DNA from: Sipunculus nudus
Lineage: Eukaryota; Annelida; Sipuncula; Golfingiida; Sipunculidae
Direction: 5' to 3'
Assembly: GCA_026874595.1 (NCBI GenBank)
Contig: CM049314.1
Span: forward strand, 23,449,729 to 23,513,728
Length of the DNA stretch: 64,000 bases
Made by a program: the position numbers and the translations under genes. Each line of letters begins with the position of its first letter. Within the stretch, counting starts at the first letter, position 1. Positions 37,441-49,300 of this stretch are shown in pieces. The notes under the pieces were generated by a model, which was not told where the DNA came from, did no database searches, and saw only the letters and a list, made by a program, of their open reading frames with translations.

Positions 37441-40379
37441 CCTTGATATATAATTGAGGTTGGAGGACTGGACTACTACCCAGTATGATCCACATGAGGG
37501 ATCCTAGGGTAAACATAGTATTAATAATTGGATCATATGTAAGTGTACAACAGATAGAACTGCATTGCTTAACCCATCCCTGCTCAGTTTTATTTGACTT
37601 CACTGATAAGCTTAGTTTGATGACAACAGTGTAGGTGATGCCATACAAAACTGCAGATGTTCTGCAGATTCACTGCTCCCCATTTTTCATGATCAGAATT
37701 TCTTCTTTTTTTTTTTGCAAATGAAGACTTGGTCCTTGAATCATATACACCATTTCAAGAGTTGAAGCAGAGTATAGCATTTTCCAGGCAAAATGGCAAG
37801 ATCCCACATGTTGTGTCTGAACTGGTAAAAAAATAAGTTGCCCGCTAGCTCCAAATTGTTTGTTCCCAGAGTTCATAGAACAATATTTGTTTTGTTGTCT
37901 TACCAAAGGCTTAATTGTTGATGTATTGTTATTACTATTTAATATCACAGAGATGTCTGAAGAGCTGTGGATCATTGATTTTACACTCCTAATGCAGTGG
38001 TTACTGCACCGTCTCTTTTGTGTAACCACTGCATGTATAGCAATTATGATTCTCTAGATTCTCAGGGTTCATTGCCCTGTGCCAGGACTAGTGAAACAAA
38101 CCAATGAGAGCAGGTGTTGCATGTTTAAAATTTGGAGCTGGATGCACATTGTGACTACATGCTCTCACTGGTCTGATCATACTTCCTTGCTCCATGCCCA
38201 CCATGATGGTTGAACCCAGAGAATCTTACTTTACTAAGCAGCAGTTTTAAGAAAGGAGAAACTCCAAAGTACCTTTACCTTCTATTACCTCCACCAAGAA
38301 ACTATACCTTTAATACAAGATCAAGTGCTCTACTCAATATATAAAACATTTTCTCTAGAACAGAGCTGTACTACAACTCATTCCTACCAAAATCTATACC
38401 TTTAATACAATGATAGTAAAATCCAGTAAATTGCTAAAAAATAATATATCAAGAGATTTTGCTAAAAACAAACCACCTTAATATTATAATTCAGGATCAA
38501 GAAGAGCCCAGATAATTCACACACGGCTAAGAACACAGTGCAGTAATCTAAACCATGATTTATATAGAAGACATCAAATGACTCAAAATGCCAATGTGGA
38601 TTCAAAACAGAAAACGCAGAACATTACCTACTGCAGTGTCACCTCCATGTCAACTCTAGAAGTAAACATCTCCCCCTAAATATACCTGTAGAAGAACTTC
38701 TTTATGGAAATCCTTATGCAAGCCACATCAGAAATGAAGAAATTTTTTAGCAGTATCTTCATACATAGAAGACACAAAAAAGTTCAAAATATAATATTCC
38801 CCACCATATTTTCCCCTAAAAGTGATATTCATAATTCATAGTCCTAATATACTAGGACCTGAAACAAAAATGAAACAAAAACAATTTTAAATACTTGTCT
38901 TCCAAATAATTAATTAAATTTAAAAAAAGAATAATTGAACAATTTCTTCCATTCTTACTAAGAAAATTTACAACTTGCCTTCACTTACCCAACATCCATA
39001 CCACCCTACCTCACCTAAACTCAATCACATCCAAACAATACTGCCATCGTATATTGTTAATGGAAACATTCGGGAGAGAGTCAAGGTAAGCTTTAATTAG
39101 CTTGCACTTAATGCCACTGATGCTTGTATTATGTGATTTATATGTGCATATTCAGTATCAATAAAATATCTAAAACAAAACAAAGGAGATCTTCATACTG
39201 CAGTATATAACCACTGCATAAGGAGCTAACAGCTTATCATCCATTAGTTTTCATAACTATCAATGCACATAAGAGCAGGTTATTTTGGTGAAAAAAAAGT
39301 TACATTTAATTATTGCAGGTCAGGGAAATCATAATGACAAATATATGAATATTTATATTAAAATTTAAAGGGGCCTATTCTAATATGTGAAGTCTAATAA
39401 CTAAAGGCAAATTTATGAATATTCATATAGATATTATAATTTAAATTGGTATTTTATGATACCTGATGTACCAGTATGTTATCTAAATATAATCCATTGA
39501 ACTAATTATTTATTTTGTTGATATCCACATGTTTATAACATGTGGGGGCCCACCATAAAATCAAAACACATTCATCTAGGACATCTGGCTGTAAGTCAGA
39601 TGAACCAGAGTTTAGCAAATAGTGTTTTGTAACCAGTGACCTTTCAGCTTCCACCGATATGCAACCATAAGCCTTCTGTTACAAGACTTTTTGTCAACAT
39701 GTTCACATGTACTGTGTTTACCAACAGCTTGTATATAAATATGGCTATACATTCATCACAGAGACATTGTAGGAACCTTTCTTAGCAGGAATTATCTAAA
39801 TTTCATTTTTATGTACTATATCCTAAACAGCATTAATGTCCAATATGATATTTAACTCTAGTAAAAAAAAAGCAGAATGAGTATTTTTTAGTCATCAAAT
39901 TGTGGTCAGTTTATAGAGTGCTGGGAAGTAAAGAGTAATGACTGATCTGTGAAGCTAGGGTATGCATTGCATTTTCACCAAATGACACCACAGCAGATAA
40001 AACATCTATATTTATCTTAATGTTCTCAAGTAGTAAGGCCAAAAATATAAAAGGTATGGTTCTCATGCACAGCCCGCATAAATTTCAAATCACCGCATCA
40101 AAATTTTTTATTTTGATTTTCAATAGAAACATACCAATTTTGCGCTCAGATATTTTTTTCAAGGAGATATCAAGCACTATGATTTGTTGTGCTTTTACTA
40201 GTTTAGCAAAAATAATCTGTTATTTTTTTTACTTTTCTCTGATCAAATGACATTTTATTGAGACATACAAAAAAAAGTAAAAAAAAAAAATTGAAAGCCC
40301 AAATTTATTTCTGAGGAAAACATGCCTGAGAACCAAACCCTATTTTTGTTTTGGCCTAATTTTTCTTTCTTTAATCCAG
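37441..40379 (+). other. Remainder of the first intron
   Basis: AT-rich intron with no recognised exon. It contains a strong hairpin at 37,992-38,034. A weak inverted pair lies nearby (CCAATGAGAGCA near 38,080 and TGCTCTCACTGG near 38,160). The 119-codon minus-strand frame at 37,670 has no domain. A pyrimidine-rich stretch precedes the acceptor at 40,379. Confidence 0.6.
37992..38034. repeat. 13-bp perfect stem, 17-nt loop
   Basis: ATGCAGTGGTTAC (37,992-38,004) and GTAACCACTGCAT (38,022-38,034) are exact reverse complements. It is unusually strong for AT-rich intron. GCAGTGGTTACTGCACCGTC recalls the start of tRNA-derived SINEs, but no full A/B-box layout follows. Confidence 0.85.
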
Positions 40380-40494
40380 GGTCGCTGTACTAGAAGCCCT
40401 GAGGACTGATATCTTCATGTACTCCGGTCACACTCGAGGACCGTTAGCAGCCCAGATGTACTCACTGACCCAGGAAGGATACATAGTGGTCGCA
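40380..40494 (+). CDS. FASTKD-like protein: exon with the first part of the RAP domain
   Basis: A 115-base exon: the acceptor TTTAATCCAG ends at 40,379 and the donor is GCA|GTAAGT at 40,495. Its first G completes Arg from the exon at 26,107. The 38 following codons begin VAVLEALRTDIFMYSGHTRG and end QEGYIVVA. The layout matches the RAP domain of FAST-kinase-domain proteins: R-V-A-[VL], an aromatic/Tyr strand, [NH]-x-R-x-P-L near a Gly, a variable helix, then L-x-x-x-G-Y-x-V-V. RAP domains are predicted RNA-binding or nuclease-like folds. FASTKD proteins act in mitochondrial RNA processing and stability. It exits in phase 0. Its neighbour exon completes the domain. The call rests on motif order read by eye; another RAP protein is possible. 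Confidence 0.72.
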
Positions 40495-43482
40495 GTAAGT
40501 CCAGCTTTCCCTGAATGGTTAAGGTCACATGACCTAATGTGATTTTTCTTGTCAATTTTTCTTCCGTGATTATGTTTGTCATTTATTTGAGGAAATGTCA
40601 AGGGTATGTTGGTTGCATGCTGACAGCGTTTGACTGAAATGCATCTGAGCTATAGCAATCACTCTTTGTCCATTGTCTGTCTGTCTGTCCGTATGTCCAT
40701 TAACCAGGCACAAATCGTAACCACTGGGCCTGGAATCTTCTCACTTGACATCCAGGGAGGTCCATGAAAAATCTCCTTGGAAACCTGAAATTAGGTCTCT
40801 GTTATCCATATTCTTTGAGCTCAGAGGCTCTGAAGTACCCCCCAGAACAATGGAAAATTTGATACAAAAGCTGCAGTATCTGAATAACTAATGCATTGAT
40901 CACTATGATTCTTTGCAGAGATATTGGTCATGGAATGTTTCATCAGTTATAGCAGATTTGTGGTGCCACCTGCATTTTTTTTTTTAGCTCAGCTGACTGT
41001 AAGACATCTGAGCTATAGCGATCACTCTTTGTCCGTTGTCCGTCTGTCTGCCGTGCAGTCCATCTGTCCGTCCGTCTGTCCGTTAACCAGTCAAAAAATC
41101 GTAACTGCTGAACCTAGAATCTTGTAACTTCAAATTCTGAGAGGTCCATGAAAAATCTCCTTGGAAACCAGAAATTAGGTCTCTGTTACCAATATCCTTT
41201 GAGCTATCGGGCCCCAAAGTACCCCTCTGAATAGTAAAAAATTCCATACAAAAACTTCAATATCTCATTAACTGCATCACTGATGGTCATGATTTTTGGC
41301 ATACATGTTGATCATGACAAGTTCCATCAGTTCCTGCAGACTGGTGGCACCACCTGTATTTTTCAATTTTTTACGAATTTTTTTCTCTATTTTTGAGACC
41401 ATAAAAAATGTGAACATCTGTTAACAGGGCACAAATCGTAACAACTGGACCTAGAATCTTCATTCTTGACACACAGGGAGACCCATGAAAAGTCTCCATG
41501 GAAACCTGAAATTAGGTCTCTGTTACCCATATCCTATGAGCTATGGAGCCCCAAAGTACCCCCCAGAATAGTCTAAAATTTCATTCAAAAACTTCAATAT
41601 CTCATTAACTACATCACTGATGGTCATGATTTTTGGCATACATATTGATCATGAGATGTTTCAACAGTTTCTGCAGACTGGTGGCGCCACCTATATTTTT
41701 CGATTTTTTTACGAATAGTTTTCTCTATTTTTTAGACCTTTAAGAATGTGAACATCTGTTAACAGGGCACAAATCATATAGACTGATTCTAGAATCTTCA
41801 TTCTCTACACAGTGAGAGACCTATAAAAAGTCTCCATTAGAACGAGAAATTAGGTCTCTGTTATCCATATCCTTTGAGCTATGGGGCCCCAAAGTAACCC
41901 CCCAGAATTGCAAAAAAATTTCATACTAAAACTTCAATATCTCATTAAATAAATCACTGATGGTCATGATTTTTGGCATACATATTGATCATGAGATGTT
42001 TCATCAGTTCCTGCAGACTGGTGGCGCCACCTGTATTTTTCGATTTTTTACGAATTTTTTTCTCTTTTTGAGACCTTAAAAAATGTGAACATCTGTTAAC
42101 AGGGCTCAAATCATAACAACTGGACCTAGAATCTTCATTCTTGACACACAGGGAGACCTATAAAAAGTCTCCATGGAAACCTGAAATTAGGTCTCTGTTA
42201 CCCATATCCTATGAGCTATGGGGCCCCAAAGTACCCCCAAGAATAGTCAAAAATTTCATACAAAAACTTCAATATCTCATTAACTACATCACTGATGGTC
42301 ATGATTTTTGGCATACATATTGATCATGAGATGTTTCAACAGTTTCTGCAGACTGGTGGCGCCACCTTTATTTTTCGATTTTTTACGAATAGTTTTCTGT
42401 ATTTTTTAGACCTTTAAGAATGTGAACATCTGTTAACAGGGCACAAATCGTATAGACTGGACCTAGAATCTTCATTCTTGACACACAGGGAGATCCATGG
42501 AAAGTTTCCATGGAAACTTGAAATTAGGTCTCTGTTACCCATATCCATTGAGCTATGGCACTCCAAAGTACAACTCAGAATAATGGAAAATTTGATACAA
42601 AAGGTGAAGAATCAGAACAGTTAATGCAGAGATCCCCTAAATTGCTTGCATGGATATTGATCATGAAGTGCTTCATCAGTTTCTGCAGACTGGTGGCAGC
42701 ACCTGTATTTTTTTTTAACAAATTCTTTTCTCTATTTTTGAGACCTGTAAAAATATGAACATCTCTTAACAGGGCACAAATCATAACAACTAGACCTAGA
42801 ATGTTCATTCTTGACACACAGAGAAACCCATGAAAAGTCTCCATCGTAACCTAAAATTAGGTCTCTGTTACCCATATCCTTTAAGCTATAGGACTCCTAA
42901 GTATCCCTTAGAATAATGGAAAATTTGATACAAAGGCTGAAGTATCTGAACAACTAATGCAGAGTTCACCATGAATCTTTGCACGGATATTAATTATGGA
43001 GTGTTTCATCAGTTTCTGCAGACTGGTGGTGCCACCTAAATTTTATTCAATTTATCAATTTTTTTTCTCTATTTTGGAGATCTTTAAGGATGCTGTCATA
43101 TGTTAACGTGGCACAAATTGTAACAACTGGACCTAGAATCTTCATTCTTGTCATGCAAGGAGGCCCATGAAAAGTGTCTGTGGAAACCTGAAAGTAGGTC
43201 TCTGTTACCCATATCCTTCACACTATAGCACTCTGAAGTATCCCTCAGAATAATGGAAAATTTGATACTAAAGCTGAAGTATCTGAACAACTAATGCAGA
43301 GATCACCATGAATCTTTGCATGGATATTCACCATTAAGTGTTTTATTAGTTTCTGCAGACTGGTGGAGCTACCTTTATTTTTTTAAAGTATACACATTTA
43401 TTCTCTGTTTTTGAGATATATAAATACAGACACAATCTTGGCCTGTTGGTTAATCTGTTTGATGCTTAAGTTGAATTGGTAT

Positions 43483-43486
43483 ATAC
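43483..43486 (+). other. Target-site duplication, left copy (ATAC)
   Basis: ATAC directly precedes the left LTR and reappears directly after the right LTR (47,874-47,877). Confidence 0.7.
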
Positions 43487-44303
43487 TGTTATGGAGTAGG
43501 AAAGTGCATATTTGTGACTTAACACATATTTCAAGGAATATTTCACATTTCATATTTCACAAATTTAAGCTCAGTTTCAGGCATGTCAGACTGAACAATT
43601 AATGACTTCTCATAATTGATGACACCCAACAACCAGTCATCCGGTCACACACATATAGGCTTCTCTCCCAATTTAATCAGAGAACAGCACACCAAACCAT
43701 TAAGGTCTATTTTAAGTCTGTACAAACAGAAATAGTGTCACAGAATGACTTATGTGTTTAGTCTTTATGAGGGAATGGTAGAACACAATTAAAGCATGTT
43801 ATTTTATGAGACTCCACATGTGTATATAAGCACTGTCCTCCAAATAGGACTTGTAGGTCAGTCTATAACTGGATGTATGTCAGGTCAGACTTGGGATTTT
43901 CCAAAATACTTTCATCCAGTAAAATCATGCAAAACTTATTAAGTCAACTTATAACTCTGATGTAATTGTGACCTACTTTGAGTCATCCAATAAGGTTTAG
44001 TTTTTATGACGAAATGCAGAAATATGGATATGTAAATCTCATATGTCACGTGTAAGCTCTGTAACAAAACTATCTGTAGTGCGCGCTGAGAGAGAGTGAG
44101 TCAGAGAGGCTGGGCGGCTCTCTCAGAGAGAGTGAGTCAGGGAGACTGGGCGGCTCTCTCAGAGAGAGAGACTGTCCCAGACCTCTTGCTATTGAATAAA
44201 GACTTCTATCATCAAACGGGTCTTGGAACATTGTCAGCCACGCGCATCAGCAACTGCTTGTGATACAGTGTGAGGACATCTCCCCAACCCCACCTTCGTA
44301 TCA
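43487..44303 (+). mobile_element. Left LTR, 817 bp
   Basis: It begins TGTTATGGAGTAGG and ends GTATCA, and is nearly identical to 47,060-47,873. A TATATAA box at 43,823-43,829 and a poly(A) signal AATAAA at 44,195-44,200 fit a plus-strand U3-R-U5 order. Between them are two ~38-bp tandem copies of AGAGAGTGAGTCAG...TGGGCGGCTCTCTC (44,085-44,165). Differences from the right LTR are concentrated in the last ~40 bases. Confidence 0.9.
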
Positions 44304-47059
44304 TTATGGTGAAGACAGATCCCCAACCCCATATTATATCATTTTGGTTGATGAACCGGGATTCACTTCCAGCACATCACACCAAGAAAAACCGACAATG
44401 CTGCCAGCTGGAGTGAAGAAAGAAGATCCCCCTCTTGCAACCACAGGTGCCATTGACTGGTCTAACAACCCATGCACTAGAACCTCACCCAGGTACCGGA
44501 TCACAGCCTAACATCAAGAATGTCATCTCTGCTGCTGAAGGTATCACACTTTTGCTAAGAACTCTCTCTTCAAACTTTAACTTGGCTGCAGTTTCTCAGT
44601 GCTCTGCTTGAGAAGATCAAAGACTCTCTCTGTATCTTTAAACCAAAAGGACACTGTAAACCAGCGCAATGCTTTAACAGTGATTTAAAGTTGCAAAAAT
44701 GACATTTTTCGCTAAAATATGCTGTGATATCTCAACTAGTGATCATCATTGTTCCTGACCAGCCACAAAAAAAATCAATATCGGGACAAGCCAGCTTCAG
44801 GCCTATGTCAACAATACTACTGGCAATACCACGTGCACTGTGTGTTATCTCACAACAAGTTCCTCGCTATGTTCCTGCAACTACTAGAAGCAGATTTGCC
44901 GTTCTACCGCTACCTTCTGCATCACCTTCCATACCATGACTCCAGAAAGAAAAAAAGAAAACCAAGTCAGCTGAGAAGACAACTTAAGACCCAAAGATGA
45001 CGAGACTTCCTGAGGTAATGAAAAACAAAACCAGAGACTTTGAATTTTAAATACCCAATGTAAAATTTGGGGCATTTCAGAATATTTTGCATGTATATGT
45101 TGTAAACAAAAAAAAAATATGTTTGTTGTACACTATAACTTTCTCTTATTGCTGTGTCATTGTTGTAATATGATATAATTTATAGTGTGTCTATCTTATT
45201 GATATGGTTAGGAATACGTTTACAAGACCACAGCAAAAGATGTAGAACTGTCAATGTTAGATTTGATGCAGTTATGTCTATCTCAGTTGTTAATATGCAA
45301 TGTCACAAATGGCTGTATTGATTTTAATACAATAATTCCTAGAGAAGAGCAATATGCAAAGCCATCAGCATGTTAGCATTCATTTATATTGAGATTTTCT
45401 CATGTGTTGTTCCATACCAAATCAATGGTTATCATAATGCTCTCTTGGCTATAAATTTAATGGAATGGTAGCACATTGTGTAACAAAAGCACAATGCGAT
45501 GCTTATTTTCAATTGTCACAGTTTGGTCCTCAAACACGAGTTCATGGGAAGCCCCCCAATATACAGGGAATTGGACAAACTGGGGAGTTTGATGACTCCA
45601 ACAGTCAATAATGCACTGACCTGTGGTCACACTATTGCCTCAAACAAGGGTTTGATTTGGTTAACCTCATCAATAACTGGAAATGCCAGGCAAGATATGT
45701 AGGTTAGCACAGGAATTCTTCTCAAAGGAATTCACATTTACGCATACTATGACAGACATGTTCATGAGCGAATGCATTCTGGTCGCTGCATTCATGATAC
45801 TGATAACCCATAAACCAATATGTGGAATGACAAGGATTTCAAGCATTAACATTTTTCATTTAATTTAAATCATCACTCTACAGATGTATGTTTGATCTTA
45901 CACATAAATAGCATGCAATAAAATTACCATCAAAATCCTATAGGTATAGATCGATACATGCACCTGTCCGTGAATTATTTCATTATCATCACATTTTCAC
46001 ACATATTTCGCCTTGCTCCTGCACAGAAAATTGGTAATCAATGGGAATATATGTACAACATTCCTCTATCGTTAGGAATGACCTCATTCTGTCATGTACT
46101 TATCCGCTGGTACCGTACACCAGTTGTGTTTTGCTAAAGGAATAGCAAATCAACCTTCCATTATTCTCAAGTCAACTTGTCCCAATGGCAAGTATGAAAG
46201 CCAAGATGTATTTTGAATCATTGGTACTGATCAACACACAGAGCAGATAGTCATGTACATTTTGTATATATTAAACTCTTAGGCACAGAGTATATATACT
46301 TTGTCAGATTAGGAATTCATGATCACTTTTCCCATAGGAATTATATGATTAGCTACAGGCATTGCTAATTCACTTGTTATAATTGGTAATGCATATTGCT
46401 GTTTGACAGAACATCTTTATGTAACATCAGTAACATTATGTTCAAATGGTTCACATACTTTGAATTATTCCATTGCTTATACTGTAGGCATTGTACTTGT
46501 ATAATCTGTGTATGATGTTATACTCATATCCCTTAAGATATTTTTTTATTCTACTTAGATGCTGTCATACTTATATAATCTAATGATTTAATGCTTATAT
46601 TAGGATGTCAAGTAATGTAACCATAGTTGTGATGTTGTTCCTGATTACTTAGAAATCAGCATTTTCTCTTCTAGATAATGTTTAGGATAGTCAATTTACA
46701 AACCAAAATTGTCTTTAGAACATGTATGTGTAGCTATAGATTTAAATATGCTGTTTCTCAGCTTATATAGGATAGCTTAAGCACTGTTGTTGTAATCCGA
46801 CATCATTTAAAATAGGCACTAGTTCATTCCTTACACTGTTACATCTGGACATGTGACATGTTCATGTATTCCATATCTATATTGATATGTGTAATCTATT
46901 ACACCTCAGTGATGTAATACTTTACTCTCTACAGACATATATCCATCACATTTTTTATTTCTGTCACCTACATTCCAGTTCTCCGTCTGAAATAACTCTA
47001 AAACTTTTCTCCGACTTTGCCAGTGAGGCCGGAGCCTCATTCTGAATACCAGAGGGATA
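44304..47059 (+). mobile_element. LTR element interior, no recognisable gag-pol
   Basis: The interior is 2,756 bases. TGGTGAAGACAGATCC about three bases after the left LTR is a possible primer-binding site; its tRNA was not identified. AGAGGGATA before the right LTR is a short polypurine tract. No reverse transcriptase, RNase H, integrase or protease motif was seen. The longest frames are 83 codons: one from 44,260 overlapping the LTR edge, and one at 44,749-45,000 ending in a Lys/Arg-rich tail. The element is therefore probably non-autonomous. A 33-45-bp near-duplication (CCCCAACCCCA...TATCATT) straddles the LTR end. Confidence 0.75.
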
Positions 47060-47873
47060 TGTTATGGAGTAGGAAAGTGCATATTTGTGACTTAACACAT
47101 ATTTCAAGGAATATTTCACATTTCATATTTCACAAATTTAAGCTCAGTTTCAGGCATGTCAGACTGAACAATTAATGACTTCTCATAATTGATGACACCC
47201 AACAACCAGTCATCCGGTCACACACATATAGGCTTCTCTCCCAATTTAATCAGAGAACAGCACACCAAACCATTAAGGTCTATTTTAAGTCTGTACAAAC
47301 AGAAATAGTGTCACAGAATGACTTATGTGTTTAGTCTTTATGAGGGAATGGTAGAACACAATTAAAGCATGTTATTTTATGAGACTCCACATGTGTATAT
47401 AAGCACTGTCCTCCAAATAGGACTTGTAGGTCAGTCTATAACTGGATGTATGTCAGGTCAGACTTGGGATTTTCCAAAATACTTTCATCCAGTAAAATCA
47501 TGCAAAACTTATTAAGTCAACTTATAACTCTGATGTAATTGTGACCTACTTTGAGTCATCCAATAAGGTTTAGTTTTTATGACGAAATGCAGAAATATGG
47601 ATATGTAAATCTCATATGTCACGTGTAAGCTCTGTAACAAAACTATCTGTAGTGCGCGCTGAGAGAGAGTGAGTCAGAGAGGCTGGGCGGCTCTCTCAGA
47701 GAGAGTGAGTCAGGGAGACTGGGCGGCTCTCTCAGAGAGAGAGACTGTCCCAGACCTCTTGCTATTGAATAAAGACTTCTATCATCAAACGGGTCTTGGA
47801 ACATTGTCAGCCACGCGCATCAGCAACTGCTTGTGATACAGTGTGGGGACATCCCCAACCCCACATTGTATCA
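47060..47873 (+). mobile_element. Right LTR, 814 bp
   Basis: It matches the left LTR from TGTTATGGAGTAGG to TATCA, with TATATAA at 47,396-47,402 and AATAAA at 47,768-47,773. The visible differences from the left copy (GTGTGGGGACATCCCC for GTGTGAGGACATCTCCCC, and CATTGTATCA for CTTCGTATCA) lie near the end. The high identity implies a fairly recent insertion. Confidence 0.9.
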
Positions 47874-48569
47874 ATACTACCATTCAGATGATAAGATTTC
47901 CTTTTGCGAATCTCTTTGAAGTCAGCTGAGCGTCATGACCCATGGGTCACTTGTTCAAATGTTACGCATTTTTACTCAATTTTTTATACCTTCAAAAATG
48001 TGGTTGTCCGTCAACAGGGCATAAATCGTAACCATTGGATCTAGAATCTTCTATCTTGACATCTGTGGAGGTAAATGAATAATCTCCCTGGAATCCTGAA
48101 ATTAGGTCTCTGTTACCCATATCCTCTGAGCTAAGCTTCAGTTGAATGGGGATACCACCTACAAAATTTGGCATTTAGATGATAAAATTCCTTTTGTGAA
48201 TGTTAATTTAGTCAACTGAGCGTCATAACCCATGGGTCACTTGTTTATGAATTTTATGTTTTTTTTCTAAATTTTGAGATTTTCAAATGAAGTGTTCATT
48301 GATTAATAGTCACTCAAAGTAAGATAAACTAGTTTGATTACTGATGAGATAAGCTCAAAATGACAGTTAGGAGGAGGGTTCTCTGGTGCTTATTAAATCA
48401 ACCTCCTCCCATATTGTGACAAGTGCCTGTGATTATAAGCTTATACCAACACATTTTTCACATTTCAAATTGGCAGTTGATTTAGTCTTCTGGGTATCAT
48501 TTTCTAGTTCTGCTTGTCATATTGATCACTATCAGCCTTAGTGACAGTTGTTTAATTCTCTAACTTAAG

Positions 48570-48689
48570 GTGAGCGTTGGTTACTGGAGGAGACTGAAAG
48601 ATGAAGAGAAGTTTATTTACCTGAGACGAGCAGTAACTGCAGCAGCAGAGAGACAACCAGACATCAAAAGGATCGATGTGGGTGTATGA
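48570..48689 (+). CDS. FASTKD-like protein: last coding exon, end of the RAP domain
   Basis: The acceptor CTAACTTAAG ends at 48,569. The exon is in phase 0 with the previous one and reads VSVGYWRRLKDEEKFIYLRR and onward to KRIDVGV, then TGA at 48,687-48,689 (39 codons). The pattern V-x-V-x-Y-W-x-x-L-K-x-x-E-E-K-x-x-Y-L-R is the C-terminal half of the RAP consensus, where a hydrophobic strand is followed by [YF]-x-[EWR]-W and a Y-L-[RK] helix. The final ~15 residues are a hydrophilic extension. A second GTGAGC lies at the exon's first bases but is not used as a donor in this model. The intron before it is 8,075 bases, of which about 7.6 kb is nested elements. Confidence 0.75.
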   Translation: MSVGYWRRLKDEEKFIYLRRAVTAAAERQPDIKRIDVGV

Positions 48690-49000
48690 ACTTTGTGGAG
48701 AATTACTGGTGCTTGACGATGATGTGCTTTCCAAATTTTACAATTAATTCATCACTGACAAGTTAAAACCTTGAAGTTTTTCATGTAAACAGAGTTTTAA
48801 GGTTTTGACTCAACGAGGATATAATGAGATTGTCAGTAATTACTGTGAAACTGTCATAAATCTAGTCTGAGTATGGTTAATGTCAGTTTTTTAAAAGTTA
48901 TTTAGTCTTGTGTGTAATAGTAGTTAAAACATTTTTTTGTTAATGGTGAATAAAACGTTTACTGAATGATAAAAATGCTGTGTCAGTTTTGATCGACTGC
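48690..49000 (+). other. 3' UTR of the FASTKD-like gene
   Basis: Non-coding sequence after the stop codon, with AATAAA at 48,949-48,954 as the likely poly(A) signal; cleavage would fall shortly after. No later exon is needed. Confidence 0.6.
48949..48954 (+). terminator. Poly(A) signal AATAAA
   Basis: A canonical hexamer 260 bases after the TGA of the last exon. Confidence 0.65.
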
Positions 49001-49197
49001 TCAAGGGTCAGCATTGTACATTTAGTAATTCATGTGCAAGGATTAATAAATATTTTGACCATGTAATTTTCCGGGCTCCGTAGGATTGTGTTATTTTAAT
49101 GTAATTTATTATAATTACATTGCAATTACATTCTGTTTATTGCTGTATGATTCCACTCTCATTTCCTTGACTATGATGTGGGTAAATAATACTTTAT

Positions 49198-49300
49198 CAG
49201 GGCTTGACATTAATTTAAAAAAAGTAGTTGCTTGGTTTGGCAAGTGATATCTATTTTTTACTGGCCTTGCAGAAATATTTACTTGCCTTTTGAAAAACAC
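49198..49300. mobile_element. Possible hAT-type end
   Basis: CAGGGCTTGACATTAA (49,198-49,213) resembles terminal repeats common in animal hAT elements. GGCAAGTGAT and TTACTTGCC nearby form a subterminal inverted pair. No opposite end was found, so this may be a fragment. Confidence 0.45.

Larger units (their letters stand above)
40986..47953 (+). mobile_element. Inner tandem-bodied element, split by an LTR element
   Basis: The head AGCTCAGCTGACTGTAAGAC starts at 40,986 in a T-run. A (TCYG)n tract and about seven diverged ~340-base units follow (41,100-43,380), several with GGTGGCGCCACC (41,679; 42,021; 42,356). The body is interrupted at 43,486. After the LTR element it ends with TACCATTCAGATGATAAGAT and the tail GTCAGCTGAGCGTCATGACC...GGGTCACTTG at 47,953. 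The part just before the tail (CATTYAGATGATAA) also precedes the tails at 20,551 and 48,243. Confidence 0.78.
40621..48243 (+). mobile_element. Outer tandem-bodied element in the second intron
   Basis: A degraded head (TTTGACTGAAATGCATCTGA, GCTATAGCAATCACTC) and a TGTCTGTCTGTCCG tract start about 125 bases after the exon donor. Nearly one unit follows up to GGTGCCACCTGCATTTTT, where a second element is inserted. The outer element resumes at 47,954 with a T-rich tract, TTATACCTTCAAAAATGTGG and the rest of a unit. It closes with the tail GTCAACTGAGCGTCATAACC...GGGTCACTTG at 48,243, 326 bases before the last exon. Confidence 0.75.

Noticed and set aside
37985-38110. tRNA-derived SINE at the hairpin
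   Set aside because: The start is suggestive, but no B-box and no tail could be found.
44749-45000. gag-like protein in the LTR element interior
   Set aside because: A basic tail is present, but no zinc knuckle or capsid motif was seen, and an overlapping frame is equally open.
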